Under the pieces are notes generated by a model. The model had not been told where the DNA came from, searched no databases, and was given only the letters and a program-made list of their open reading frames with translations. A program made the translations under genes and the position numbers. Shown in pieces: positions 8,168-17,988 of a DNA stretch of 41,491 nt (position 1 is the stretch's first letter; every line of letters starts with the position of its first letter). Source of the stretch: Streptomyces hayashii (GTDB lineage: Bacteria; Actinomycetota; Actinomycetes; Streptomycetales; Streptomycetaceae); assembly GCF_024539815.1 (NCBI RefSeq), contig NZ_JAHHIU010000126.1, positions 1 to 41,491 on the forward strand. Reading direction: 5' to 3'.

Positions 8168-8205
8168 CGGAGAGCGCCCCGGGCACGGCGGGAGGGTCGA
8201 GGGGC

Positions 8206-8859
8206 TCAGGGCCTGTCGTTCGGATCCCCCCGCTCACCGGCGTCGACAGGCCCCGCCGACGTCCTGCGACCTGATCCGAACGACAGGCCCTGTCCCAGGT
8301 TGGCCGGTTCCCGCTCCGGTTCGCCCTTCGGCCGCCTCTTCGGGAAGAGGGTGTAGCTCGCGGCGATCACGAGGTTGACGCCGACGACGAACAGCATCCG
8401 CTGCTGCCACGCCCGCAGCGAGCCGGTGTCGCCGTCGCCGCCGACGTACCAGACCGCCGCCTGGAGCAGGGCGGCGGCGGTCAGCGCGGCGAGGATCCAG
8501 CGGGCGGCGACCTTCCACTCGTGGACGGCGCGGGCCGTGCCGTACTTCGGCGGGCGCACGGGCGGCGGGCCGCCGGCGAAACGATGGGCGACCCGGGCGT
8601 CGACCCACCTGATCGTGGAGTGGCCGAGGCCCACGGTGAAGCCGATGTAGACGGCGGCGAGGCCGTGCCGCCAGTCCGGGTCGGCCCCGTTCCCGAGGTC
8701 GACCGCGGTCACGGCGAACAGCACGACCTCCAGCAGCGGCTCGCACAGCAGCAGGGCCAGGCCCAGCCTCGGCATGCGGAACACGTACCGCAAGGCCAGT
8801 CCGGCGGCCAGCAGCACCCAGAAGGCCACCTCGCAGGCGACGATCAGCGCGACGATCAC
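8206..8859 (-). CDS. Conserved hypothetical membrane protein
   Basis: This 217-aa protein is read from GTG 8859, preceded by GAGGGGGAG. Four to five membrane helices can be read: residues 2-24 (VALIVACEVAFWVLLAAGLAL), 30-50, 62-80, about 125-143 (RWILAALTAAALLQAAVWYV) and 155-172. A soluble basic loop lies at about 85-120 (PPPVRPPKYGTARAVHEWKVAARW). I recognise it as the type called integral membrane protein in Streptomyces but know no function. The last ~28 residues (from about QGLSFGSG to GDPNDRP) are encoded by the palindromic repeat at 8207-8292 and are unlikely to belong to the original protein. The gene is divergent from chiS. Confidence 0.7.
   Translation of the reverse strand: MIVALIVACEVAFWVLLAAGLALRYVFRMPRLGLALLLCEPLLEVVLFAVTAVDLGNGADPDWRHGLAAVYIGFTVGLGHSTIRWVDARVAHRFAGGPPPVRPPKYGTARAVHEWKVAARWILAALTAAALLQAAVWYVGGDGDTGSLRAWQQRMLFVVGVNLVIAASYTLFPKRRPKGEPEREPANLGQGLSFGSGRRTSAGPVDAGERGDPNDRP
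8207..8292. repeat. Palindromic MITE-like element with perfect 20-bp terminal inverted repeats
   Basis: CAGGGCCTGTCGTTCGGATC at 8207-8226 is repeated exactly, inverted, at 8273-8292, with 46 bp between. A third partial copy of the GTCGACAGGCCC word lies in the centre. The element supplies the stop codon and final codons of the minus-strand membrane protein and lies between convergent genes, so it may also stop transcription. The GATCCGAACGACAGGCCCT word resembles a dispersed repeat I associate with Streptomyces genomes; this is from memory, not a search. Confidence 0.7.
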
Positions 8860-9006
8860 GGTCGGCTCCCCCTCTCGGTCACCTTCCCAGGCTCCCGCCG
8901 CCCGGGCCCGCCTGCCTCGTCGCCGATGACGAACCGGCGGTACATCGAAAGATGCAGTCCCGGACCGTCCCCGGGGAGCAGGCGCCCGGTGCGGGGGGCG
9001 TGTTGG

Positions 9007-10191
9007 ATGGTGGACATGCCCGCCCGACGACTCCCCCGTCCGCACCGTTTCGACGTGTTCCTCGCGGCCGGCGGACTGCTCGGCGGGCTGCTCCTGGTGG
9101 CCGCCGGACTGGCCACCCGCAGGTCCGACGACCCGATCACCGTCTTCGACGGTCCCTGGCCGGTGCTGGCGCTCCTCACCGTCATGGCGGGCTGCGAACT
9201 GCTGCGCCGGGCTGCCCCGCGCACGGCTCTGACCGTCGCCGGCGTCACCGTCACCGCGGACCTCGTGACCCAGGGCAACCTGTCCACCGTCCTGATGTTC
9301 ACCGACGTCGTGTACGCGGCCGTCCTGTACGGTCCGCTCGCCTCCGCCCGCCGCATCCAGTGGATCACCGGACTGCTCACGGTGGCAGGGACGGTGGTGC
9401 CGTTCGCGGTGTGGCGGGTGCCGGAGGCGCTGCTGATCGGCGTGGTCGTGGGCGTCGTCGCCTACGGGCCGGCCGCCACCGGCTGGATCGTGCGCGATCA
9501 CCGTGACGCCGCCGAGGCCGCCCGGCTGCGCGCCGAACAGACCGCGCTGCTCGCCGAGGCCGACCGCGCCCAGGCGGTCACGGCGGAGCGGGCGCGGATG
9601 GCGCGGGAGTTGCACGACATGGTCGCCAACCATCTGTCCGCGATCGCCATCCACTCGACGGCCGCCCTCTCCCTCGACGATCCGGACACCTCCCGCCGGT
9701 CCCTGACCGTCATCCGCGAGAACAGCGTCGAGGGGCTGGCGGAGATGCGGCGGCTGATCGGGATCCTGCGCGACGGCAGCGGGGACCGCGAACCGGCCGC
9801 CGCTCCCACCCTCGACGGTCTGCGGGCTCTGGTCGACGGCGCCCGCGCCAACGGACTCGACGTCAGCCTCGACGCCGATCACGGCACGCTGCCCACTCCG
9901 GTCGAGTTCGCCGCCTACCGCATCGTCCAGGAGTCGCTGACCAACGCCCTCAAGCACGCGTGCCCCGGCCGGGTCACCGTGGGCCTCGTCCAGCGCGACG
10001 GCGCGCTCGATCTGCGGGTGCGCAGTCCCTACGGTCGCCGGGACGGGCCCCGCGCCCCGGGCTCGGGCGCCGGGCTCGTCGGGATGCGGGAGCGGGCGTC
10101 GCTGCTCGGCGGCACGTTCGCCGCCGGTCCGGAGGGCTCACGCTGGAGCGTGCACGCCGTTCTGCCCCTCGTCGAAGGAGAGTCCGCATGA
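9007..10191 (+). CDS. chiS: Two-component sensor histidine kinase, ChiS-like
   Basis: This 394-aa (or 391 from ATG 9016) NarL-class kinase starts at ATG 9007, preceded by a GGGGGG stretch. Hydrophobic helices span roughly residues 17-40, 55-70, 78-92, 100-118, 120-140 and 145-168 with short loops, so the sensor is mostly within the membrane. The HisKA_3 phosphoacceptor motif is A-R-E-L-H-D-M-V-A-N-H-L-S-A. The ATPase domain shows the N box (Q-E-S-L-T-N-A-L-K-H-A) and G box (G-A-G-L-V-G-M-R-E-R-A). Its stop overlaps the response regulator start in ATGA. The pair lies directly upstream of chitinase chiC, as in S. coelicolor, where this pair is called ChiS/ChiR. The signal is presumably a chitin-derived one; this is inferred from context. 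Confidence 0.88.
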   Translation: MVDMPARRLPRPHRFDVFLAAGGLLGGLLLVAAGLATRRSDDPITVFDGPWPVLALLTVMAGCELLRRAAPRTALTVAGVTVTADLVTQGNLSTVLMFTDVVYAAVLYGPLASARRIQWITGLLTVAGTVVPFAVWRVPEALLIGVVVGVVAYGPAATGWIVRDHRDAAEAARLRAEQTALLAEADRAQAVTAERARMARELHDMVANHLSAIAIHSTAALSLDDPDTSRRSLTVIRENSVEGLAEMRRLIGILRDGSGDREPAAAPTLDGLRALVDGARANGLDVSLDADHGTLPTPVEFAAYRIVQESLTNALKHACPGRVTVGLVQRDGALDLRVRSPYGRRDGPRAPGSGAGLVGMRERASLLGGTFAAGPEGSRWSVHAVLPLVEGESA

Positions 10192-10853
10192 GCTCGGCCA
10201 TCCGCGTCCTGGTCGCCGAGGACCAGTCCGCCGTCCGCGCGGGACTCGTCCTCATCCTGCGCAGCGCGCCCGACATCGAGGTGGTCGGCGAGGCGGCGGA
10301 CGGCGAGCAGGCGGTGGCCCTGGCCCGCGAGCTGCGTCCCGACCTGGTGCTGATGGACGTTCAGATGCCGCGCCTCGACGGGGTGTCGGCGACCCGGCAG
10401 GTGGTCGGGGAGGGCCTCGCCGACGTGCTGGTGCTGACCACCTTCGACCTCGACGAGTACGTGTTCGGTGCGCTGCGCGCGGGGGCGGCCGGGTTCCTGC
10501 TGAAGAACACGGAGGCGAGGGATCTGCTGGCCGCGGTCCGCACCGTGGCCGCCGGGGAGGGGCTGATCGCCCCGGCGGTGACCCGCCGCCTGATCGCCGA
10601 GTTCGCCGCACGGCCGGTCCGCGCGACGACTGCGCGCCCCGCGGTGCTCGACTCGCTGACCCGGCGGGAGCACGAGGTGCTGGCCTGCCTGGGCCGGGGG
10701 CTGTCCAACGCGGGGATCGCCGAGCGGCTGGACATGGCGGAGGCGACGGTGAAGACCCATGTGAGCCGGCTCCTGGGGAAGCTGGAGCTGCGCAGCCGGG
10801 TCCAAGCAGCCGTGCTGGCACAGGAGTTGGGCATGGAGACCGGGCCCGAGTGA
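10188..10853 (+). CDS. chiR: Two-component response regulator, NarL/LuxR family, ChiR-like
   Basis: This 221-aa cytoplasmic DNA-binding regulator has a receiver domain at residues 1-120: acidic pocket E11-D12, phospho-acceptor Asp57 in L-V-L-M-D-V-Q-M-P-R-L-D-G, conserved T-T-F at about 86, and Lys in F-L-L-K-N-T. A LuxR-type helix-turn-helix follows at about 155-215 (LTRREHEVLACLGRGLSNAGIAERL ... ATVKTHVSRLLGKL). It is translationally coupled to chiS and ends 150 bp before chiC. ChiR of S. coelicolor is reported to be needed for chiC expression, which is the expected role here. Its own binding site is not obvious among the sequences before chiC. Confidence 0.9.
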   Translation: MSSAIRVLVAEDQSAVRAGLVLILRSAPDIEVVGEAADGEQAVALARELRPDLVLMDVQMPRLDGVSATRQVVGEGLADVLVLTTFDLDEYVFGALRAGAAGFLLKNTEARDLLAAVRTVAAGEGLIAPAVTRRLIAEFAARPVRATTARPAVLDSLTRREHEVLACLGRGLSNAGIAERLDMAEATVKTHVSRLLGKLELRSRVQAAVLAQELGMETGPE

Positions 10854-10897
10854 CATCCGCGGGCCGTCCGGGGGCGGGTTGAGGTTTGTCGTCGCAC

Positions 10898-10934
10898 ACT
10901 GGTCCAGACCTATTGACCTGTGGTCCAGACCTTT
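10898..10934 (+). promoter_or_regulatory. Two DasR-type operators (dre) before chiC
   Basis: TGGTCCAGACCT occurs twice, at 10900-10911 and 10921-10932, 21 bp apart (two helical turns). Each keeps the TGGTC-N-AGACC core of the DasR site ACTGGTCTAGACCACT. The copies bracket the -35 hexamer, so bound DasR would block RNA polymerase until glucosamine phosphates release it. The same 12-bp direct repeats are known from other Streptomyces chitinase promoters. Confidence 0.85.
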
Positions 10935-10941
10935 CTATTCT
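10913..10941 (+). promoter_or_regulatory. chiC promoter (TTGACC - 17 bp - TATTCT)
   Basis: TTGACC at 10913-10918 and TATTCT at 10936-10941 are separated by 17 bp, which fits the vegetative HrdB consensus. Transcription would begin near 10948, giving a leader of about 55 nt that contains the GAGGAGG ribosome-binding site at 10991-10997. The second DasR-type repeat occupies the spacer. Confidence 0.8.
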
Positions 10942-11003
10942 CGCGGCACCGTGGGTGTGAAGGCTCAGTCACGCCCCCCCAACTCCCCCCGAGGAGGCGC
11001 AGG

Positions 11004-12839
<1,836 letters not shown>

Positions 12840-12886
12840 GCGATCGCGCATCACCGCATGACCGCGTGACCGCGTGAAGAAAGACC

Positions 12887-12921
12887 TCACCCTCTCCCGG
12901 GCCGATTCCGGGGGAGGGTGA
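12887..12921. terminator. Terminator between chiC and the DUF2550 gene
   Basis: TCACCCTCTCCCGG (12887-12900) pairs with CCGGGGGAGGGTGA (12908-12921), with one G-U pair and a 7-nt loop. It lies between the stops of two convergent genes (12839 and 12928), and AAAGA precedes the stem on the plus strand. Confidence 0.75.
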
Positions 12922-12927
12922 ACGCGG

Positions 12928-13374
12928 TTACGCCACGTTCACCCGCTGGCCGGGCGGAGCAGCCTCCAGCCAGGCGAGGAAACCGGTCAACGCGTCCTCG
13001 CTCATGGCGAGTTCGAGACGGGTACCGCGGTGCACACAGACGAGGACGACCGCGTCGGACAGCAGGGCCAGCTCCTCCTCGCCCTCGGGAAGCCGGCGGC
13101 CTGCCACCTCGATCGAGCCGCGCTCCAGGACCCGGCGCGGGCGGTAGGCGTAGGAGAAGACCCGGTACCACTCGATGCGGTCGCCGTTGTAGCGGGCGAC
13201 GCCGTAGCTCCAGCCCTTTCCGCTCGTGTCCGGTTCCTCGGGGACGCCCCAGCGCAGCGAACAGTCGAAGGTGCCGCCGGAGCGCTGGATGAGTCTGCGG
13301 CGCAGACCGAAGACGAACAACCCCAGCACCACCAGGGCCACGACGATTCCGCACACAGTCAGAGCGAGGACCAT
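12928..13374 (-). CDS. DUF2550 membrane protein
   Basis: This 148-aa protein is read from ATG 13374, nine bases after GGAGG; a GTG two codons earlier (13380) is possible but too close to that box. A single N-terminal membrane helix (about residues 2-25, VLALTVCGIVVALVVLGLFVFG) is followed by a cytoplasmic PH-like domain with F-D-C-S-L-R-W-G, W-S-Y-G-V-A-R-Y and I-E-W-Y-R-V-F-S. DUF2550 proteins are found next to atpC across actinobacteria, including Mycobacterium. The gene is co-directional with the ATP synthase operon but lies after its terminator. The conserved position suggests a link to the membrane or energy state, but no function is known. Confidence 0.85.
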   Translation of the reverse strand: MVLALTVCGIVVALVVLGLFVFGLRRRLIQRSGGTFDCSLRWGVPEEPDTSGKGWSYGVARYNGDRIEWYRVFSYAYRPRRVLERGSIEVAGRRLPEGEEELALLSDAVVLVCVHRGTRLELAMSEDALTGFLAWLEAAPPGQRVNVA

Positions 13375-13423
13375 CGACACCGACCTCCTCGTCTCCTAGG
13401 TACCGAAATAGGTAACGGAACGG

Positions 13424-13490
13424 AAAAAACATCCATATCTGCCTCAGCCGCGGTCGGCGCCGGATTGCTCCGGAACCGACCGCGGCTGAG
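13424..13490 (-). terminator. Terminator of the ATP synthase operon
   Basis: CTCAGCCGCGGTCGG (13443-13457) and its exact complement (13476-13490) form a 15-bp stem with a smaller inner hairpin. On the minus strand the stem is followed at a short distance by six T (13424-13429). It lies 25 bp after the atpC stop. Confidence 0.85.
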
Positions 13491-13515
13491 TGACGTCATG
13501 CGGCTGTGCCCTGGG

Positions 13516-13890
13516 TCAGCGCGAGGCCGCCGCACGCAGTCGTACGTCCGCGCGACGCTCGGCGGCGGCGTCGCCCTCCGCCTTCGCGCGCTCCAGCTCC
13601 CGCTCCACGCGCTGGACGTCGATCTCGTCCGACAGTTCGGCGATCTCGGCCAGCAGCGACAGCTTGTTGTCCGCGAACGAGATGAAACCGCCGTGCACCG
13701 CGGCGACGACCGTTCCACCATCACTCGTACGGATGGTCACCGGGCCCGACTCCAGCACACCGAGCAGCGGCTGGTGACCGGGCATGACGCCGATGTCGCC
13801 GGACGTGGTGCGCGCGACGACCAGGGTGGCCTCGCCGGACCAGACCTCTCGGTCGGCCGCGACCAGCGCGACGTGCAGCTCAGCAGCCAA
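13516..13890 (-). CDS. atpC: F1Fo ATP synthase epsilon subunit
   Basis: This 124-aa subunit of the F1 rotor couples gamma to the c-ring and inhibits ATP hydrolysis. It is read from TTG 13890, five bases after GAGGAG; this gives the conserved N-terminus (M)AAELHVALVAADREVWSGEA. The upstream GTG at 13911 would add a non-conserved stretch. The N-terminal beta sandwich (about 1-84) contains G-D-I-G-V-M-P-G-H-Q-P-L-L. The C-terminal helical hairpin begins about residue 88. It is the last gene of the operon, 133 bp after atpD, with hairpins in that gap. Confidence 0.96.
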   Translation of the reverse strand: MAAELHVALVAADREVWSGEATLVVARTTSGDIGVMPGHQPLLGVLESGPVTIRTSDGGTVVAAVHGGFISFADNKLSLLAEIAELSDEIDVQRVERELERAKAEGDAAAERRADVRLRAAASR

Positions 13891-13958
13891 GGTGGCTCCT
13901 CGGGTCACCACCCGGCCGATTCCGCCGGGTGTTGGTTACAAGTCTAAGGGGCGTGAGT

Positions 13959-14007
13959 GAGGGGGCGGGACGCGCCCGCCCCCTCAGACGTGAGCCGCGG
14001 GGCTCAC
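13959..14007 (-). other. Two hairpins in the atpD-atpC gap
   Basis: GAGGGGGCGGG (13959-13969) pairs with CCCGCCCCCTC (13975-13985) across a 5-nt loop. GTGAGCC (13990-13996) pairs with GGCTCAC (14001-14007) across GCGG. Both lie between the atpD stop (14024) and the atpC start (13890) and would fold in the mRNA. They could stabilise 3' ends, partly terminate, or be processing sites that set the low epsilon stoichiometry; this role is inferred. Confidence 0.6.
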
Positions 14008-14023
14008 TGCGAACTCAGGGAGT

Positions 14024-15460
14024 TCAGGAGACGCCCAGCTCCTTGGCGTTGGCCTTCAGGTCCTCGATGCCACCGCACAGGAAGAACGCCTGCTCCGGGA
14101 AGTGGTCGTACTCGCCGTCGATGATCGCGTTGAACGCGGTGATCGACTCGTCCAGCGGGACGTCCGACCCGTCGACGCCGGTGAACTGCTTGGCGACGTG
14201 GGTGTTCTGGGACAGGAAGCGCTCGACGCGACGGGCGCGGTGGACGGTGAGCTTGTCCTCTTCGCCCAGCTCGTCGATGCCGAGGATCGCGATGATGTCC
14301 TGAAGGTCCTTGTACTTCTGCAGGACCGTCTTGACGCGCATCGCGGTGTTGTAGTGGTCCGCCGCGATGTAGCGGGGGTCCAGGATCCGGGACGTGGAGT
14401 CCAGCGGGTCCACGGCCGGGTAGATGCCCTTCTCGGAGATCGGACGGGAGAGAACCGTCGTCGCGTCGAGGTGGGCGAAGGTGGTGGCCGGGGCCGGGTC
14501 GGTCAGGTCGTCCGCGGGGACGTAGATCGCCTGCATCGAGGTGATCGAGTGACCACGGGTCGAGGTGATGCGCTCCTGGAGGAGACCCATCTCGTCGGCC
14601 AGGTTCGGCTGGTAGCCCACCGCGGAGGGCATGCGGCCGAGCAGGGTCGAGACCTCGGAACCGGCCTGCGTGAAGCGGAAGATGTTGTCGATGAAGAACA
14701 GCACGTCCTGCTTCTGCACATCGCGGAAGTACTCCGCCATGGTCAGACCGGCCAGGGCCACGCGCAGACGGGTGCCCGGGGGCTCGTCCATCTGACCGAA
14801 GACCAGGGCGGTCTTGTCGATGACGCCCGAGTCGGCCATCTCCTCGATGAGGTCGTTGCCCTCACGGGTGCGCTCGCCGACACCGGCGAACACGGAGACA
14901 CCGTCGTGGTTGTTGGCGACGCGGTAGATCATCTCCTGGATGAGCACCGTCTTGCCGACGCCGGCGCCACCGAACAGGCCGATCTTTCCACCCTTGACGT
15001 ACGGGGTGAGAAGGTCGATGACCTTGACGCCGGTCTCGAACATCTCGGTCTTCGACTCAAGCTCGTCGAAGTTGGGGGCCTTGCGGTGGATGGACCAGCG
15101 CTCGCCCTCGTACTGCTCGTCGACGTTCAGCACCTCGCCGAGGGTGTTGAACACCTTGCCCTTGGTGAAGTCGCCGACCGGGACGGTGATGCCCGTGCCG
15201 GTGTCGGTGACCGGGGCCTGGCGGACCAGACCGTCGGTGGGCTGCATCGAGATGGTGCGGACCAGGCCGTCACCCAGGTGCTGGGCGACCTCCAGGGTCA
15301 GCGTCTTCTTCGCGCCGTCCTGGGCCGGGTCGGCCACCTCGACGTGAAGGGCGTTGTAGATCTCCGGCATGGCGTCGACGGGGAATTCCACGTCGACGAC
15401 CGGGCCGATGACCCGGGCGACGCGGCCCGTGGCAACGGCCGTCTCAACTGTCGTCGTCAT
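14024..15460 (-). CDS. atpD: F1Fo ATP synthase beta subunit
   Basis: This 478-aa catalytic subunit of F1 makes ATP from ADP and phosphate on the cytoplasmic side. The P-loop G-G-A-G-V-G-K-T-V-L lies around residue 170. The catalytic Glu is in G-V-G-E-R-T-R-E-G-N-D-L. The Walker B strand is D-V-L-F-F-I-D-N-I-F-R-F-T-Q-A-G-S-E, and the DELSEED region reads D-E-L-G-E-E-D near residue 400. It starts at ATG 15460, whose first base is shared with the atpG stop (TAATG), so translation is coupled. Length and sequence are standard. Confidence 0.98.
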   Translation of the reverse strand: MTTTVETAVATGRVARVIGPVVDVEFPVDAMPEIYNALHVEVADPAQDGAKKTLTLEVAQHLGDGLVRTISMQPTDGLVRQAPVTDTGTGITVPVGDFTKGKVFNTLGEVLNVDEQYEGERWSIHRKAPNFDELESKTEMFETGVKVIDLLTPYVKGGKIGLFGGAGVGKTVLIQEMIYRVANNHDGVSVFAGVGERTREGNDLIEEMADSGVIDKTALVFGQMDEPPGTRLRVALAGLTMAEYFRDVQKQDVLFFIDNIFRFTQAGSEVSTLLGRMPSAVGYQPNLADEMGLLQERITSTRGHSITSMQAIYVPADDLTDPAPATTFAHLDATTVLSRPISEKGIYPAVDPLDSTSRILDPRYIAADHYNTAMRVKTVLQKYKDLQDIIAILGIDELGEEDKLTVHRARRVERFLSQNTHVAKQFTGVDGSDVPLDESITAFNAIIDGEYDHFPEQAFFLCGGIEDLKANAKELGVS

Positions 15461-16377
15461 TACCTGTCACTCCCCGCGGTCGCGTCGGCCAGGGCTGCGG
15501 AGCCACCGACGATCTCGCTGATTTCCTGGGTGATTTCGGCCTGGCGGGCCGCGTTGGCAAGGCGGGAGAGCGTCTCGATGAGCTCGCCCGCGTTGTCGGT
15601 GGCCGACTTCATCGCGCGCCGCGTGGCGGCGTGCTTGGAGGCTGCCGACTGGAGAAGCGCGTTGTAGACGCGGCTCTCCACATAGCGCGGCAGCAGGGCG
15701 TCGAGGACGTCCTCCGCCGACGGCTCGAAGTCGTACAGCGGAAGGATCTCGCCCTTCGGCGCCGCCTCCTTGGCGACCTCGTCGAGGCTGAGCGGCAGCA
15801 GACGGTCATCGAGCGCCGTCTGCGTCATCATCGAGACGAACTCGGTGAAGACGATGTGGAGTTCGTCCACGCCGCCCTCGGCCGTGTCCTTCTCGATGGC
15901 CTCGATCAGCGGACCCGCGACCTTCTTCGCGTCCGCGTAGGTGGGCTCGTCGGTGAAGCCCGACCACGACTCCGCGACCTTGCGCTCGCGGAAGTTGTAG
16001 TGGGCCAGACCGCGGCGGCCGACGATGTACGTGTCGACCTCCTTGCCCTCCGCCTCAAGGCGCGCCGTCAGCTGCTCGGCGGCCTTGATCGCGTTGGAGT
16101 TGAAGGCGCCGGCCAGTCCGCGGTCGCTCGTGAGGAGCAGCACCGCGGCACGGGTCGCCGTCTCCGCCTCCGTGGTCAGCGGGTGCTTGGTGTTCGAACC
16201 GGTGCCGACCGCCGAGACCGCGCGGGTGAGCTCGGTCGCGTACGGCGCGGAGGCCGCCACCTTGCGCTGCGCCTTGACGACGCGCGAGGCGGCGATCATC
16301 TCCATCGCCTTGGTGATCTTCTTGGTCGCGGTGACGGATCGGATGCGACGCTTGTAGACCCGGAGCTGGGCTCCCAT
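15460..16377 (-). CDS. atpG: F1Fo ATP synthase gamma subunit
   Basis: This 305-aa central stalk subunit transmits c-ring rotation to the alpha3beta3 head. The N-terminus M-G-A-Q-L-R-V-Y-K-R-R-I-R-S-V-T-A-T-K-K-I-T-K-A-M, given here as spaced key residues, and the C-terminal helix (R-R-A-M-K-S-A-T-D-N-A ... N-A-A-R-Q-A-E-I-T-Q-E-I-S-E-I-V-G-G) form the coiled-coil shaft. It begins 21 bp after the atpA stop and shares one base with the atpD start. Actinobacterial gamma subunits are slightly longer than the E. coli one, and this is too. Confidence 0.97.
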   Translation of the reverse strand: MGAQLRVYKRRIRSVTATKKITKAMEMIAASRVVKAQRKVAASAPYATELTRAVSAVGTGSNTKHPLTTEAETATRAAVLLLTSDRGLAGAFNSNAIKAAEQLTARLEAEGKEVDTYIVGRRGLAHYNFRERKVAESWSGFTDEPTYADAKKVAGPLIEAIEKDTAEGGVDELHIVFTEFVSMMTQTALDDRLLPLSLDEVAKEAAPKGEILPLYDFEPSAEDVLDALLPRYVESRVYNALLQSAASKHAATRRAMKSATDNAGELIETLSRLANAARQAEITQEISEIVGGSAALADATAGSDR

Positions 16378-16398
16378 GAGTCAGGTCCCTTCCTTACG

Positions 16399-17988
16399 TC
16401 ACTTGGCCGCGGCCGGGGCGTCCTCGCCGAGAAGCTTGCCGTCCGAGGTCTCGAACTGCTTCTTGAACTCGGCGATCGCGTCGGCAACAGCGGTGAGGGT
16501 GTCGTCCGACATCTTCGCGCCCTCCTTGATGGAGGTCATGAGGCCCTGCTCCTTGCGGTGCAGGTAGTCCAGCAGCTCCTTCTCGAAGCGGCGGACGTCG
16601 GAGACCGGAACGTCGTCCATCCTGCCGGTGGTGCCGGCCCAGACGGAGACGACCTGGTCCTCGGTCGGCATCGGCTGGTACTGCGGCTGCTTGAGCAGCT
16701 CGACCAGGCGCTGACCGCGCTCCAGCTGCGACTTCGACGCGGCGTCCAGGTCGGAACCGAAGGCGGCGAACGCCTCCAGCTCACGGTACTGGGCGAGGTC
16801 GAGGCGGAGCCGGCCCGAGACCTGGCGCATGGCCTTGTGCTGGGCGGAGCCACCGACGCGGGAGACCGAGATACCGACGTTCAGGGCCGGGCGCTGACCG
16901 GCGTTGAACAGGTCGGACTCCAGGAAGCACTGGCCGTCGGTGATGGAGATGACGTTGGTCGGGATGAACGCCGAGACGTCGTTGGCCTTGGTCTCGACGA
17001 TCGGCAGACCGGTCATCGAGCCCGCGCCCAGTTCGTCGGAGAGCTTCGCGCAGCGCTCCAGCAGACGGGAGTGCAGGTAGAAGACGTCGCCCGGGTAGGC
17101 CTCACGGCCCGGCGGGCGGCGCAGCAGCAGCGACACGGCGCGGTAGGCGTCGGCCTGCTTCGAGAGGTCGTCGAAGATGATGAGGACGTGTTTGCCCTCG
17201 TACATCCACTGCTGACCGATGGCCGAACCGGTGTACGGCGCCAGGTACTTGAAGCCGGCCGGGTCGGACGCCGGGGCGGCGACGATGGTCGTGTACTCCA
17301 GCGCGCCGGCCTCTTCGAGGGCGCCACGCACGGAGGCGATGGTCGAGCCCTTCTGACCGATGGCGACGTAGACGCAGCGGACCTGCTTCTTCGGGTCGCC
17401 GGTGCGCCAGTTGTCGCGCTGGTTGATGATCGTGTCGACGGCCAGGGCGGTCTTGCCGGTCTGGCGGTCGCCGATGATCAGCTGACGCTGACCACGGCCG
17501 ATCGGGGTCATCGCGTCGACGGCCTTGTAGCCGGTCTCCATCGGCTCGTGCACCGACTTACGGGCCATGACACCGGGAGCCTGAAGCTCCAGGGCACGGC
17601 GGCCGGACGTCTCGATCTCGCCGAGGCCGTCGATCGGGTTGCCGAGCGGGTCGACGACCCGGCCCAGGTAGCCCTCGCCGACGGCGACGGACAGGACCTC
17701 TCCGGTGCGGGTGACCGGCTGGCCCTCCTCGACGCCGCTGAACTCGCCGAGGATGACGGTACCGATCTCGCGCTCTTCGAGGTTGAGCGCGAGACCGAGG
17801 GTGCCGTCCTCGAACTTCAGCAGTTCGTTGGCCATGGCCGAGGGGAGGCCCTCGACCTTCGCGATGCCGTCGCCGGCAAGGGTGACCGTACCGACCTCCT
17901 CGCGCGAGGCCGCGTCCGGCTTGTACGACTGGACAAAGTTCTCCAGCGCGTCCCGGATCTCCTCCGGCCGGATCGTGAGCTCCGCCAT
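16399..17988 (-). CDS. atpA: F1Fo ATP synthase alpha subunit
   Basis: This 529-aa non-catalytic nucleotide-binding subunit of F1 is read from ATG 17988 (MAELTIRPEEI), the conserved actinobacterial start; the open frame continues 31 codons upstream without support. The P-loop is G-D-R-Q-T-G-K-T-A-L around residue 175. The alpha/beta signature region near residue 370 includes P-A-L-N-V-G-I-S-V-S-R-V-G. The C-terminus ends in acidic and Ala residues, as in other streptomycetes. It lies 134 bp after atpH, the longest gap within the F1 genes apart from the atpD-atpC one. Confidence 0.98.
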   Translation of the reverse strand: MAELTIRPEEIRDALENFVQSYKPDAASREEVGTVTLAGDGIAKVEGLPSAMANELLKFEDGTLGLALNLEEREIGTVILGEFSGVEEGQPVTRTGEVLSVAVGEGYLGRVVDPLGNPIDGLGEIETSGRRALELQAPGVMARKSVHEPMETGYKAVDAMTPIGRGQRQLIIGDRQTGKTALAVDTIINQRDNWRTGDPKKQVRCVYVAIGQKGSTIASVRGALEEAGALEYTTIVAAPASDPAGFKYLAPYTGSAIGQQWMYEGKHVLIIFDDLSKQADAYRAVSLLLRRPPGREAYPGDVFYLHSRLLERCAKLSDELGAGSMTGLPIVETKANDVSAFIPTNVISITDGQCFLESDLFNAGQRPALNVGISVSRVGGSAQHKAMRQVSGRLRLDLAQYRELEAFAAFGSDLDAASKSQLERGQRLVELLKQPQYQPMPTEDQVVSVWAGTTGRMDDVPVSDVRRFEKELLDYLHRKEQGLMTSIKEGAKMSDDTLTAVADAIAEFKKQFETSDGKLLGEDAPAAAK

